64,000 nt of DNA from an uncultured Propionivibrio sp. (GTDB lineage: Bacteria; Pseudomonadota; Gammaproteobacteria; Burkholderiales; Rhodocyclaceae), in contig NZ_OY762655.1 in assembly GCF_963666255.1 (NCBI RefSeq), positions 620,001 to 684,000 on the forward strand. The letters run 5' to 3'. The notes beneath the pieces were generated by a model. That model was not told the DNA's origin. It searched no databases and saw nothing but the letters and a program-made list of their open reading frames with translations. Within the stretch, counting starts at the first letter, position 1; each line of letters starts with the position of its first letter. The position numbers and the translations under genes are program-made. Positions 47,055 through 55,063 of this stretch are shown here, in pieces.

Positions 47055-48529
47055 TGAACCGCCTCAATTCCGCCCTGCCGCCGAGCGTCCTCACCGCAAT
47101 CTCGGCAGCGCTCCTGCTGCTGACGGGATGCGCCGTCGGCCCCGACTACCAGCGCCCTGAAGCCGTCCTGCCCGCCGCCTACGGCAAGACCGCTGCGACG
47201 GCAGCGGCGCAAGCGGCACCGGCCGTTGAAAAGGCCTGGTGGCGGCGCTTTCAGGACGACACGCTGAACACGCTCGTCGACCGCGCACTGGCCCACAACT
47301 ACGACCTGCTCGCCGCGGTCGCCCGCGTCGAAGAAGCCGAGGGACTGGCCCGCCAGGCCGGCGCGACCTTCTTCCCGCAGATCAACCTCAACGCCAGCGG
47401 CGCCCGCAGCCAGGTCAGCACGATGAATGCTTCGCCGATTCCATCGACGGTGCCGCGCATGCAGGACAGCCGTAAAGCGGGCCTGAGCACCTCGTTCGAA
47501 CTCGACCTCTGGGGCAAGCTCCGTCGCGCCAACGAGTCGGCGCGGGCCAGCCTGCTGGCCAGCCGCTATGCCCGCGATGCGATGGAGCTTTCGGTCGCCG
47601 GACTCGTCACCAGCGGCTACCTGTCCTTGCGCGCCGCCGACGCGAGCCTCGTCACGACGCAGGCGACGCTCGACAGCCGGCAAAAGACGCTGGAGATCGT
47701 GCGTAACAAACTGCAGGCCGGCGCCGCGTCGCCGCTCGACCTCAATCTCGCTGAAGGCAACCTCGCGGCGGCTGAAGCCCAGATCGCCGACCTGCGCCGC
47801 CAGCGTACCCTGGCGCAGAACCAGCTCGCACTGCTCACCGGCCAGCCGGCCCTGCAAGTCACACCGGGCGACCTGCGCCAGTTGCCGCTGCCCCCGGTCC
47901 CGCCCGCCGGCCTGCCCTCCTCGCTGCTCGAGGCACGGCCGGATGTGCGCCAGGCCGAAGAGACGCTGGTATCGATGAATGCGCAGATCGGCGTCGCCAA
48001 GGCGGCGCTCTTCCCCAGCCTTTCGCTGACCGGCAACTACGGCGGCGAAAGCGCCGCGCTCTCGAATCTGTTCAAGACCGGTGCCAACGTCTGGTCGCTC
48101 GGCCTCGCGTCAACAATGCCGCTGCTCGATTTCGGCCGCAATTCCGCCTTGATCGACCAAGCCAAGGCCAAGCAGCAGCAGGCGCTGATTGCCTACCAGA
48201 AAACGGTTGAATCGGCCTTCAAGGACGTCAACGATGCGCTCGTCAATCTGAGTGAATACGCCGAAGCCGAGCGCGCGCAGGAAAAGCGCCGTCAGATCGC
48301 CGAGAGATCACTGAGCCTCGCGCAGACCCGCTATGACGCCGGCTATGTCGGCTTCCTGGACGTGCTCGATGCACAACGGACGGCGAACGACGCGCAGTTG
48401 TCCTATGTCAGCACGCGACAGGCGCGGCTCAATGCCACGGTCGATTTCTTCAAGGCGCTGGGCGGCGGCTGGAAAGACGAGTACATCGGCGAATCGCAAG
48501 CGAGCGCCGGAACGCCGACGCGGAACTGA
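47051..48529 (+). CDS. Outer-membrane efflux channel lipoprotein (NodT/OprM family)
   Basis: 492 residues, start ATG 47051 or the next ATG, with GAGGAG upstream. A signal ending in LLTGC gives lipidated Cys27, then AVGPDYQRPEAVLPAAY, the usual NodT family start. Two OEP repeats of about 200 residues each contain long helices (VARVEEAEGLARQAGATFFPQINLNAS and LEARPDVRQAEETLVSMNAQIGVAKAALFPSLSLTGNYG). It forms the TolC-like trimeric duct that completes the tripartite pump encoded by the two upstream genes. Confidence 0.95.
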   Translation: MMNRLNSALPPSVLTAISAALLLLTGCAVGPDYQRPEAVLPAAYGKTAATAAAQAAPAVEKAWWRRFQDDTLNTLVDRALAHNYDLLAAVARVEEAEGLARQAGATFFPQINLNASGARSQVSTMNASPIPSTVPRMQDSRKAGLSTSFELDLWGKLRRANESARASLLASRYARDAMELSVAGLVTSGYLSLRAADASLVTTQATLDSRQKTLEIVRNKLQAGAASPLDLNLAEGNLAAAEAQIADLRRQRTLAQNQLALLTGQPALQVTPGDLRQLPLPPVPPAGLPSSLLEARPDVRQAEETLVSMNAQIGVAKAALFPSLSLTGNYGGESAALSNLFKTGANVWSLGLASTMPLLDFGRNSALIDQAKAKQQQALIAYQKTVESAFKDVNDALVNLSEYAEAERAQEKRRQIAERSLSLAQTRYDAGYVGFLDVLDAQRTANDAQLSYVSTRQARLNATVDFFKALGGGWKDEYIGESQASAGTPTRN

Positions 48530-48540
48530 AGGCCGGGACC

Positions 48541-49041
48541 ATGAGCGAAAGCGCCACGCCCTTCGATCGGCTCGTTGAAGTGCTCGACCGCGGTAGCGCC
48601 CGCTACCGCGTCATCCGCCATCCGGCGGAGGGAAGCTCCGAGGCTGTGGCCCGGATTCGCGGCACGCATCCGGGCCAGGGTGCCAAGGCCATGCTGTGCC
48701 AGATCAAGGGCCAGCCTGGCGTGCTCGTGCTGGCAATCCTGCCCGGCAACCGCAAGATCGACTTTCGCAAGGTCGCCGAAACGGTTGGCGGTGCCAAGGC
48801 CTCGCTGGTCTCACCGGATCTCGCGCGCGAGCGTACCGGCTGCGAGATCGGCGCCATTCCGCCCTTCGTCCTCGGCGACGACAGCATCCGCCTCGTCGCC
48901 GAGCCAGCCCTGTTCGAGCAGTTTTCCGAGATCGCCTTCAACGCGGGGCGGCTCGACACCTCGATCGTGCTCGACGCGCAAGACTATCTGCGCATCGCCA
49001 CGCCCTTGCTGGCGACGATCGCCGCCCCGCCGTCGCCTTGA
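48541..49041 (+). CDS. YbaK/EbsC family aminoacyl-tRNA deacylase-like protein
   Basis: 166 residues with AAGG upstream of ATG 48541. The YbaK/EbsC (prolyl-tRNA editing) fold is indicated by SSEAVARIRGTHPGQGAKAMLCQIKG and by the segment ALPGNRKIDFRK-like VLAILPGNRKIDFRKVAETVGGAKASL. Such free-standing editing domains hydrolyse mischarged tRNA; this sequence is closest in pattern to the YeaK-type group. Its link to the upstream efflux operon (11-base gap) is positional only. Confidence 0.85.
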   Translation: MSESATPFDRLVEVLDRGSARYRVIRHPAEGSSEAVARIRGTHPGQGAKAMLCQIKGQPGVLVLAILPGNRKIDFRKVAETVGGAKASLVSPDLARERTGCEIGAIPPFVLGDDSIRLVAEPALFEQFSEIAFNAGRLDTSIVLDAQDYLRIATPLLATIAAPPSP

Positions 49042-49063
49042 TGCCCCCTCGTCGGAGGAAACA

Positions 49064-49393
49064 ATGAAACTGACCGACATTCCCTTTGGTACCACCGACT
49101 GGTCCTCCATCGACGCGGTCGAGCACCCTGGCGAGCGCGGCAGCGCGTTCTGGCGCACCCGGCAATTCGGTGACATCCGCGTCCGCCTCGTCGACTACAG
49201 CGCCGGCTATCTCGCCGATCACTGGTGTTCAAAGGGCCACATTCTGTTGTGTCTCTCGGGAGAATTGCACACCGAACTCGCCGACGGCCGCCGCTTCGTA
49301 CTGACACCGGGCATCAGCTATCAGGTCGCCGACGGTGCCGAACCCCATCGCTCATCGACACCAACGGGCGCCCGCCTGTTCATCGTCGACTAA
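49064..49393 (+). CDS. Cupin-fold protein with DHCW motif
   Basis: 109 residues; the start at ATG 49064 has the strong site GGAGG seven bases upstream, and the open frame further upstream lies inside the YbaK-type gene. A single cupin barrel with metal-site candidates in AGYLADHWCSKGHILLCLSGELHTEL (the DHxCxKGH arrangement gives the DHCW-motif family its name), HTEL and AEPHRSS. It is a small cytoplasmic protein of unknown function. It follows the YbaK-type gene by 22 bases and precedes the methyltransferase-like gene by 17. Confidence 0.85.
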   Translation: MKLTDIPFGTTDWSSIDAVEHPGERGSAFWRTRQFGDIRVRLVDYSAGYLADHWCSKGHILLCLSGELHTELADGRRFVLTPGISYQVADGAEPHRSSTPTGARLFIVD

Positions 49394-49410
49394 GCCGCCC
49401 GCTGCTCATC

Positions 49411-49869
49411 ATGCCCCTCGAACTCAAGCTCCCGCCACCCGCCGTCAGCCTGATTTGCGGCACCGGGATGTGGCTCGGCGCCCGCGCACTGCCCGCTTTC
49501 AACATGGAATGGTCGGGACACACCGCCCTCGCCGTGTTCCTGGCGCTCGCCGGCTTCGGCATCGATCTCGCCGGACTCCTCGCTTTCCGACGTCAGCGGA
49601 CGACGGCCAACCCGCTGTCGCCACATGCAGCGAGCGCACTGGTCTGCACCGGCATCTATCGTTTCTCGCGCAATCCGATGTACCTCGGGCAACTGGTCTT
49701 TCTCGCTGCCTGGGCTGTCTGGCTGGACAATCCTGTCGCCTTGATCGGCCTGCCGGCCTGCGCCGCCTATCTGACGCGCTTCCAGATTCTTCCCGAAGAG
49801 CGCATCCTCGCAGAGAAATTCGGCAACGATTATGCCGATTACCGGCGCAGCGTCCGGCGCTGGATCTAG
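49411..49869 (+). CDS. Isoprenylcysteine carboxyl-methyltransferase-like membrane protein
   Basis: 152 residues from ATG 49411 (MPLELKLPPPAV) with four hydrophobic segments. The C-terminal half carries the family signature: TGIYRFSRNPMYLGQLVFLAAWAVWL and PEERILAEKFGNDYADYRRSVRRWI, with the conserved RNPMY and the E..L...F...Y..Y pattern that binds S-adenosylmethionine and lipid. Bacterial members methylate unknown lipophilic substrates. It is the last of three small genes after the RND operon; it overlaps the minus-strand gene after it by four bases. Confidence 0.9.
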   Translation: MPLELKLPPPAVSLICGTGMWLGARALPAFNMEWSGHTALAVFLALAGFGIDLAGLLAFRRQRTTANPLSPHAASALVCTGIYRFSRNPMYLGQLVFLAAWAVWLDNPVALIGLPACAAYLTRFQILPEERILAEKFGNDYADYRRSVRRWI

Positions 49870-50192
49870 ACTTCAGGTCGTTCCGGCGGCAAGCGCCGCT
49901 GATCCTCGGCAACGCGCACCGATTCCCCTTCGATAATCTCGCCTTCGGTACTGACGCCGTTTTCCGTCGCCTGACCGAACGGCGCCGCCCCCGCCTGATC
50001 GCGCAACAGCCGGCGCAAGGCCCGCGTCTTCCACCAGAAATACCCCCACGCGACGAGACCGGCAACGGCGATCACCGCGAGGAAGACCAGCGAGAACATG
50101 AAGGCCGCGGCCAGCGTCAGCACACCGACGATCGCCGCGATGATTTTGCCGAGCGGACTCGTCGGCCGGGTGCCGCTAAAGTTGATACGCAT
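49866..50192 (-). CDS. Small membrane protein, unknown function
   Basis: 108 residues with one long hydrophobic region (about 15-55, two closely spaced helices: IIAAIVGVLTLAAAFMFSLVF and LAVIAVAGLVAWGYFWW), then a charged cytoplasmic tail (KTRALRRLLRDQAGAAP and an acidic end). No family is recognised. Its start overlaps the cysB 3' end by 17 bases on the same strand, suggesting co-transcription with cysB. Confidence 0.75.
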   Translation of the reverse strand: MRINFSGTRPTSPLGKIIAAIVGVLTLAAAFMFSLVFLAVIAVAGLVAWGYFWWKTRALRRLLRDQAGAAPFGQATENGVSTEGEIIEGESVRVAEDQRRLPPERPEV

Positions 50193-51123
50193 CGTGAGCC
50201 CCCGCGCCGGCCATCGCCATATCGACCGCCTTCTGGGTCAGGTGAGAAGCGAACAGCGTAATGAAATCGTATTCGAAGCGGCGCAGGTAAGTCCCGCGTC
50301 GCAAACCGATCCGCGTGGTGTTCGAGCCGAACAGGTGCTCGACATTGACCGCCTTCAGCCCGGCATCGCGCACCGGATCGTAAGCCATCTGCGCAATGAT
50401 GCCGAGGCCAAGGCCGAGACTCACATAGGTCTTGATCACATCGGCATCGATCGCGGCCAGGACGATGTTCGGCGTCAGCTCGGCGCGTTCAAAGGCCTTG
50501 TTGATGCGCGAACGCCCGGCAAAAGCCGGATCGTAGGTAATCAGCGGCCAGCGCGTCAGCGTCGCCAGCGATATCGTCCGCTCCTCCAGAACCGGATGCC
50601 CCTCGGGCGCGACCAGACAATGCCCCCACTGAAAGCACGGCAGGATGACGAGTTGCTCGTACTGGTCCAGCGTCTCGGTAGCGATGGCGATATCGGCCTC
50701 GCCCTTGAGCGTCCATTCGGCGATCTGCGTCGGACTGCCCTGATGCATCGACAGGCGGACGTTCGGATACTTGTCCATGAACTGCTTGACGATGCCCGGC
50801 AGCGAATAGCGCGCCTGGGTGTGCGTCGCCGCGATCACCAGACTGCCTGAATTGCCACCGGCATACTCGTCGCCGACGCGCTTGATGTTCTGCACTTCGC
50901 GCAGGATGCGCTCGGCAATCTCGAGCACCCGCTTGCCCGGCTCGGTCACGGCCGTCAGGCGCTTGCCGCTGCGCTCGAAGACGACGACGCCGAGTTCGTC
51001 CTCGAGCAGTTTGATCTGCTTGGAAACGCCGGGCTGCGAGGTATAGAGCACCTCGGCCGCCTCGGAAACGTTGAGGTTGGATCTCGCCACCTCGACGAGA
51101 TACCGGAGTTGTTGAAGTTTCAT
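50176..51123 (-). CDS. cysB: CysB-type LysR regulator of sulfate assimilation
   Basis: 315 residues from ATG 51123 (MKLQQLRYLVEVARSN). The LysR winged helix at about 1-60 (SEAAEVLYTSQPGVSKQIKLLEDELG) and the CysB-like effector domain (THTQARYSLPGIVKQFMDKYPNVRLSMHQGSPTQIAEW) match the CysB/Cbl subgroup. In that group N-acetylserine or O-acetylserine activates and sulfide-related compounds oppose. It is divergent from cysI with 109 AT-rich bases between (51124-51232), the expected binding region. It likely activates the cysI-to-cysN operon under sulfur limitation. Confidence 0.93.
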   Translation of the reverse strand: MKLQQLRYLVEVARSNLNVSEAAEVLYTSQPGVSKQIKLLEDELGVVVFERSGKRLTAVTEPGKRVLEIAERILREVQNIKRVGDEYAGGNSGSLVIAATHTQARYSLPGIVKQFMDKYPNVRLSMHQGSPTQIAEWTLKGEADIAIATETLDQYEQLVILPCFQWGHCLVAPEGHPVLEERTISLATLTRWPLITYDPAFAGRSRINKAFERAELTPNIVLAAIDADVIKTYVSLGLGLGIIAQMAYDPVRDAGLKAVNVEHLFGSNTTRIGLRRGTYLRRFEYDFITLFASHLTQKAVDMAMAGAGAHDAYQL

Positions 51124-51232
51124 CGCACCCACAAATAACATTCAGTTCTAACAATCTAACTCATTATTCTTTTTCATTCAACAACCCCGCGGTTAACATG
51201 GCCGCACTGATTTCACCCACCGGTAAAAGGCC

Positions 51233-52912
51233 ATGTACCGATACGACAGCATCGACCGACAACTGCTCAAGGAACGCGTCGCACAATATCGCGGACAGAT
51301 CGAACGAAACCTCGCCGGCACGCTCTCCGACGACGAACTGCGTCCGCTACGCCTGCAAAACGGCCTGTATATCCAGCGCCACGGCCCGATGCTGCGCATC
51401 GCTATCCCGTACGGCATCCTGGCCGCCGACCAGCTGCGCAAGCTGGCCGAACTCTCGCGCCGCTACGACCGCGCCGTCGGCCATTTCACGACGCGCCACA
51501 ACATGCAGTTCAACTGGCCGAAGTTCGAGGAAACCCCGAACATCCTTGCCGAACTGTCCGAGGTCGACATGCACGCCATCCAGACCTCGGGTAACTGCAT
51601 CCGCAACATCACTACCGACAAATTCGCCGGCACGGCGCCGGATGAAAGCACCGACCCGCGTCCGGTCGCCGAGATCCTGCGCCAGTGGTCGACCTTCCAT
51701 CCCGAGTTCTCCTTCCTGCCGCGCAAGTTCAAGATCGCCGTCAGCGGTTCGGCCGAAGACCGCAGCGTCCTCCGTGTCCATGATGTAGGCATCGAACTCA
51801 TCGACGCCGCCGACGGCACCCCCGGCGCCCGCATCTTTGTTGGCGGCGGTCTCGGCCGCACGCCGCTGATCGGCCAGGTCGTCCGCGAGTTCCTGCCGCG
51901 CCAGCATTTGCTGACCTACCTCGAAGCGATCCTGCGCGTCTACAACCGTTATGGACGCCGCGACAATCTGTTCAAGGCGCGCATCAAGATCCTCGTCAAT
52001 GCCCTCGGCATCGAGGATTTCGCCAAACAGGTCGATGCCGAGTGGGCGCACCTCAAGGACGGCCCTGCGACACTGACCGACGCCGAATTCCAACGCATCG
52101 CCGCCCACTTCGCCCCGCCAGCCTATGCCGCACTCAGCGACAACCCGCCGGAATACGCGAGCGCACGGGCAAGCACCCCGGCCTTCGCCGCCTGGGCAAA
52201 GCGCAGCGTTCACCCGCACCGCGTCCCCGGCTATGCCGCCGTCACGCTCTCGCTCAAGGCGCCGGGCAAGGCGCCGGGCGACATCACCGACACCCAGATG
52301 GACGCTGCGGCCGATCTCGCCGACCGTTTCAGCTTCGGCGAACTGCGCGTCGCGCATGAACAGAATCTGGTGCTTCCCAACGTGCGCCAGGGCGACCTGC
52401 CCGAACTTTGGGCGGCCGCCCGCACGCACGGACTGGCGACCGCCAACATCGGCCTGCTGACCGACATGATCTGCTGCCCCGGCGGCGATCTCTGCTCGCT
52501 CGCCAATGCCCGCTCGGTGCCGATCGCACTCGCCGTGCATGAGGCCTTCGACAACCTCGATTATTTGCACGACCTCGGCGAACTGTCGCTCAACATCTCC
52601 GGCTGCATGAATTCCTGCGGCCACCACCACGTCGCCAACATCGGCGTGCTCGGCATCGACAAGAACGATGAGGAGTGGTACCAGATTTCGGTCGGCGGTC
52701 GCCAGGGCAATGCCACACGCATCGGCAAGATCCTCGGCCCATCATTCCGCGCCGACGAGGTCACGGCCGTCGTCAAGGCCCTGATCGCCGTCTATGTCGA
52801 ACAGCGCACGCCGACCGAACGTTTCATCGACACCTTCGACCGGCTCGGCATCGAGCCCTTCAAGGCCCGCGCCTACCAAGGCCGCGACAGGAGGAAAACC
52901 GCCCATGACTGA
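51233..52912 (+). CDS. cysI: Sulfite/nitrite reductase haemoprotein (sirohaem, 4Fe-4S)
   Basis: 559 residues with AAAAGG upstream. Two ferredoxin-like half-domains are followed by the sirohaem/[4Fe-4S] ligand pattern: CCPGGDLC (Cys415 and Cys421, C-x5-C) and CMNSC (Cys458 and Cys462, C-x3-C) within NISGCMNSCGHHH. This is the haemoprotein of assimilatory sulfite reduction to sulfide, as the other operon genes are for sulfate assimilation. No CysJ flavoprotein is adjacent, so electrons probably come from ferredoxin or another donor, possibly involving the DUF934 partner. The gene overlaps DUF934 by eight bases. Confidence 0.93.
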   Translation: MYRYDSIDRQLLKERVAQYRGQIERNLAGTLSDDELRPLRLQNGLYIQRHGPMLRIAIPYGILAADQLRKLAELSRRYDRAVGHFTTRHNMQFNWPKFEETPNILAELSEVDMHAIQTSGNCIRNITTDKFAGTAPDESTDPRPVAEILRQWSTFHPEFSFLPRKFKIAVSGSAEDRSVLRVHDVGIELIDAADGTPGARIFVGGGLGRTPLIGQVVREFLPRQHLLTYLEAILRVYNRYGRRDNLFKARIKILVNALGIEDFAKQVDAEWAHLKDGPATLTDAEFQRIAAHFAPPAYAALSDNPPEYASARASTPAFAAWAKRSVHPHRVPGYAAVTLSLKAPGKAPGDITDTQMDAAADLADRFSFGELRVAHEQNLVLPNVRQGDLPELWAAARTHGLATANIGLLTDMICCPGGDLCSLANARSVPIALAVHEAFDNLDYLHDLGELSLNISGCMNSCGHHHVANIGVLGIDKNDEEWYQISVGGRQGNATRIGKILGPSFRADEVTAVVKALIAVYVEQRTPTERFIDTFDRLGIEPFKARAYQGRDRRKTAHD

Positions 52913-53432
52913 GATCATCAAAGACGCCCGGATCGTCGACGACGCCTGGCAAACGCTCAAACTCGCCGAGGGCGACGCCGCCGAAACGGTCGTCCTCCCG
53001 ACAACGCCGACGCTGGTGCCGCTCGCCGTCTGGCGGACGCGCCGCGACGACCTGCTGGCCCGGAAAATACCTTTCGGACTCTGGCTCGACAGCCACGAAG
53101 GGCCGGAAGAGATCGCCGACGACCTGAAGCATTTCGCGCTCATCGCCGTCAATTTCCCGAAATTCGCCGACGGTCGCGGCTACTCGACCGCACGGCTGTT
53201 GCGCGAGCGTTATGGCTATGCCGGCGAACTGCGCGCCATCGGCGACGTGCTGCGAGACCAGTTGTTCCTGTTGCGCCGCTGCGGTTTCGACGCCTTCGCC
53301 CTGCGCGCCGACAAGGACATCCGCGACGCGCTGGCCGGATTCGAGGTCTTCAGCGAACGCTATCAGGCCGCCGTCGATGAACCGCTGCCGCTGTTCCGTC
53401 GCCGCGCTGCCTCGGAGCCATCCCATGGCTGA
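52905..53432 (+). CDS. DUF934 family protein (sulfite-reduction associated)
   Basis: 175 residues from ATG 52905 (MTEIIKDARIVDDAW), with AGGAGG upstream, starting inside the last codons of cysI (8-base overlap). The N-terminal segment PLAVWRTRRDDLL and the C-terminal KHFALIAVNFPKFADGRGYSTARLLRERYGY are DUF934 hallmarks. The family is nearly always encoded between sirohaem sulfite reductase and cysH in proteobacteria and is thought to help electron transfer or cofactor handling, though no activity is established. It overlaps cysH by eight bases. Confidence 0.93.
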   Translation: MTEIIKDARIVDDAWQTLKLAEGDAAETVVLPTTPTLVPLAVWRTRRDDLLARKIPFGLWLDSHEGPEEIADDLKHFALIAVNFPKFADGRGYSTARLLRERYGYAGELRAIGDVLRDQLFLLRRCGFDAFALRADKDIRDALAGFEVFSERYQAAVDEPLPLFRRRAASEPSHG

Positions 53433-54123
53433 GGTTACCAACGAAGCGCTCGACGCGAAAATTGCCGCGACCCGATCGGTACTTCGCGCCGCCGCGGCCG
53501 AAGCGCCGGCTGCTTTCGCCAACAGCCTCGGCGCCGAAGACATGGTGCTGACCGACCTGATCGTCCAGGAGGCGCTCCCCATCGAGATTTTCTCGCTCGA
53601 CACCGGCCGCCTGCCGAAGGAGACCTACGACCTGATCGAACACATCGCCACGCATTACGGACTGAAGCTCACGCTCTATTTTCCGCGCCACGAGAACGTC
53701 GAAAGCTACGTCCGCCAGCACGGGATCAACGCCTTCTATAGCTCGGTCGAGCTGCGCCGTGGCTGCTGCCATGCTCGCAAGGTCGAGCCGTTGCAGCGCG
53801 CGCTGGCCGGCAAGAAAGCCTGGATCACCGGCTTGCGTGCCGCCCAGTCCACGACGCGCGACGGCCTGCCGGTACGCGAATTCGATACCGCCAATGGGCT
53901 CGAGAAATTCAACCCGCTGGCCGACTGGTCGGACGCCGAGGTCTGGGCCTACTTGCGCCGCTTCAAGGTGCCGTACAACGCGCTGCACGACAAGTTCTAC
54001 CCGAGCATCGGCTGTGCGCCCTGTACGCGCGCCATCGCCGTCGGCGAAGACCTGCGCGCCGGCCGCTGGTGGTGGGAAGACCCCGCCAGCAAGGAATGCG
54101 GACTGCATCTGAAGAAAGCCTGA
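53425..54123 (+). CDS. cysH: Adenylylsulfate (APS) reductase, iron-sulfur type
   Basis: 232 residues from ATG 53425, eight bases before the DUF934 stop; the open frame upstream is within DUF934. Cysteine pairs Cys114-Cys115 (RGCCHARKVEPL) and Cys197/Cys200 (CAPC), plus the catalytic KECGLH Cys225, form the CC...CxxC signature of [4Fe-4S] APS reductases; PAPS-specific enzymes keep only the catalytic Cys. It reduces APS to sulfite with thioredoxin, so no APS kinase is needed, consistent with no cysC in this operon. It is followed by cysD ten bases later. Confidence 0.94.
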   Translation: MAEVTNEALDAKIAATRSVLRAAAAEAPAAFANSLGAEDMVLTDLIVQEALPIEIFSLDTGRLPKETYDLIEHIATHYGLKLTLYFPRHENVESYVRQHGINAFYSSVELRRGCCHARKVEPLQRALAGKKAWITGLRAAQSTTRDGLPVREFDTANGLEKFNPLADWSDAEVWAYLRRFKVPYNALHDKFYPSIGCAPCTRAIAVGEDLRAGRWWWEDPASKECGLHLKKA

Positions 54124-54133
54124 GCCCAACGCC

Positions 54134-55063
54134 ATGACAACATTGACCGAACAAACACCGACCCGAAGCGCGCTGTCGCATCTCGACTGGCTCGAATCGG
54201 AAGCCATCCACATCCTGCGCGAGGTTGCCGGCCAATGCGCCAATCCGGTGCTGCTCTTTTCTGGCGGCAAGGACTCGATCTGCCTCCTGCGCCTCGCCGA
54301 AAAGGCGTTCCGCCCGGGCCGCTTTCCGTTTCCGCTGATGCATATCGACACCGGCCATAACTATCCCGAGGTTATCGACTTTCGCGATCGCCGCGCCGCC
54401 GAACTGGGCGAGCGTCTGATCGTCCGGTCGGTCGAGGACTCGATGGCGCGTGGCACCGTCGTGCTCAAGTCGCCCGACGAGTCGCGCAACAAGCATCAGT
54501 CGGTGACGCTGCTCGAAGCGATCGAGGAATTCGGTTTCGACGCCTGTATCGGCGGCGCCCGGCGCGACGAGGAGAAGGCCCGCGCCAAGGAACGCATCTT
54601 CTCGTTCCGCGACAGCTTCGGCCAGTGGGACCCGAAGAACCAGCGCCCGGAGCTCTGGGATCTCTACAACGCCCGCAGCTTCAAGGGCGAGAACATCCGC
54701 GTCTTCCCGATCTCGAACTGGACCGAGTTCGACGTCTGGCGCTACATCGAACGCGAAGGGCTCGAATTGCCGTCGATCTATTTCGCCCACCGCCGGCCGG
54801 TCGTGCGCAAGAGCGGCGGCCTGCTGCCGGTGACACCGGTGACCCCGGCCGGTAAAGACGATGTCATCGAGAACCTGATGGTGCGCTTTCGCACGGTCGG
54901 CGACATCAGCTGCACGGCGCCGGTCGAATCCGACGCCGACACGCTGGCCAGAATCATCGCCGAAACGGCGGCGACGACGATCACCGAACGCGGCGCGACG
55001 CGCCTGGACGACCAGACATCCGACGCCTCCATGGAACAACGCAAGAAAGAAGGGTATTTCTGA
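54134..55063 (+). CDS. cysD: Sulfate adenylyltransferase subunit 2 CysD
   Basis: 309 residues. The ATP pyrophosphatase P-loop LLFSGGKDSICLLRLAEKAF is at 46-65; the adenylation region MHIDTGHNYPEVIDFRD and a C-terminal QRKKEGYF are typical of CysD. With CysN it forms APS from ATP and sulfate. It follows cysH by ten bases and its stop overlaps the cysN start (TGATG). Confidence 0.97.
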   Translation: MTTLTEQTPTRSALSHLDWLESEAIHILREVAGQCANPVLLFSGGKDSICLLRLAEKAFRPGRFPFPLMHIDTGHNYPEVIDFRDRRAAELGERLIVRSVEDSMARGTVVLKSPDESRNKHQSVTLLEAIEEFGFDACIGGARRDEEKARAKERIFSFRDSFGQWDPKNQRPELWDLYNARSFKGENIRVFPISNWTEFDVWRYIEREGLELPSIYFAHRRPVVRKSGGLLPVTPVTPAGKDDVIENLMVRFRTVGDISCTAPVESDADTLARIIAETAATTITERGATRLDDQTSDASMEQRKKEGYF

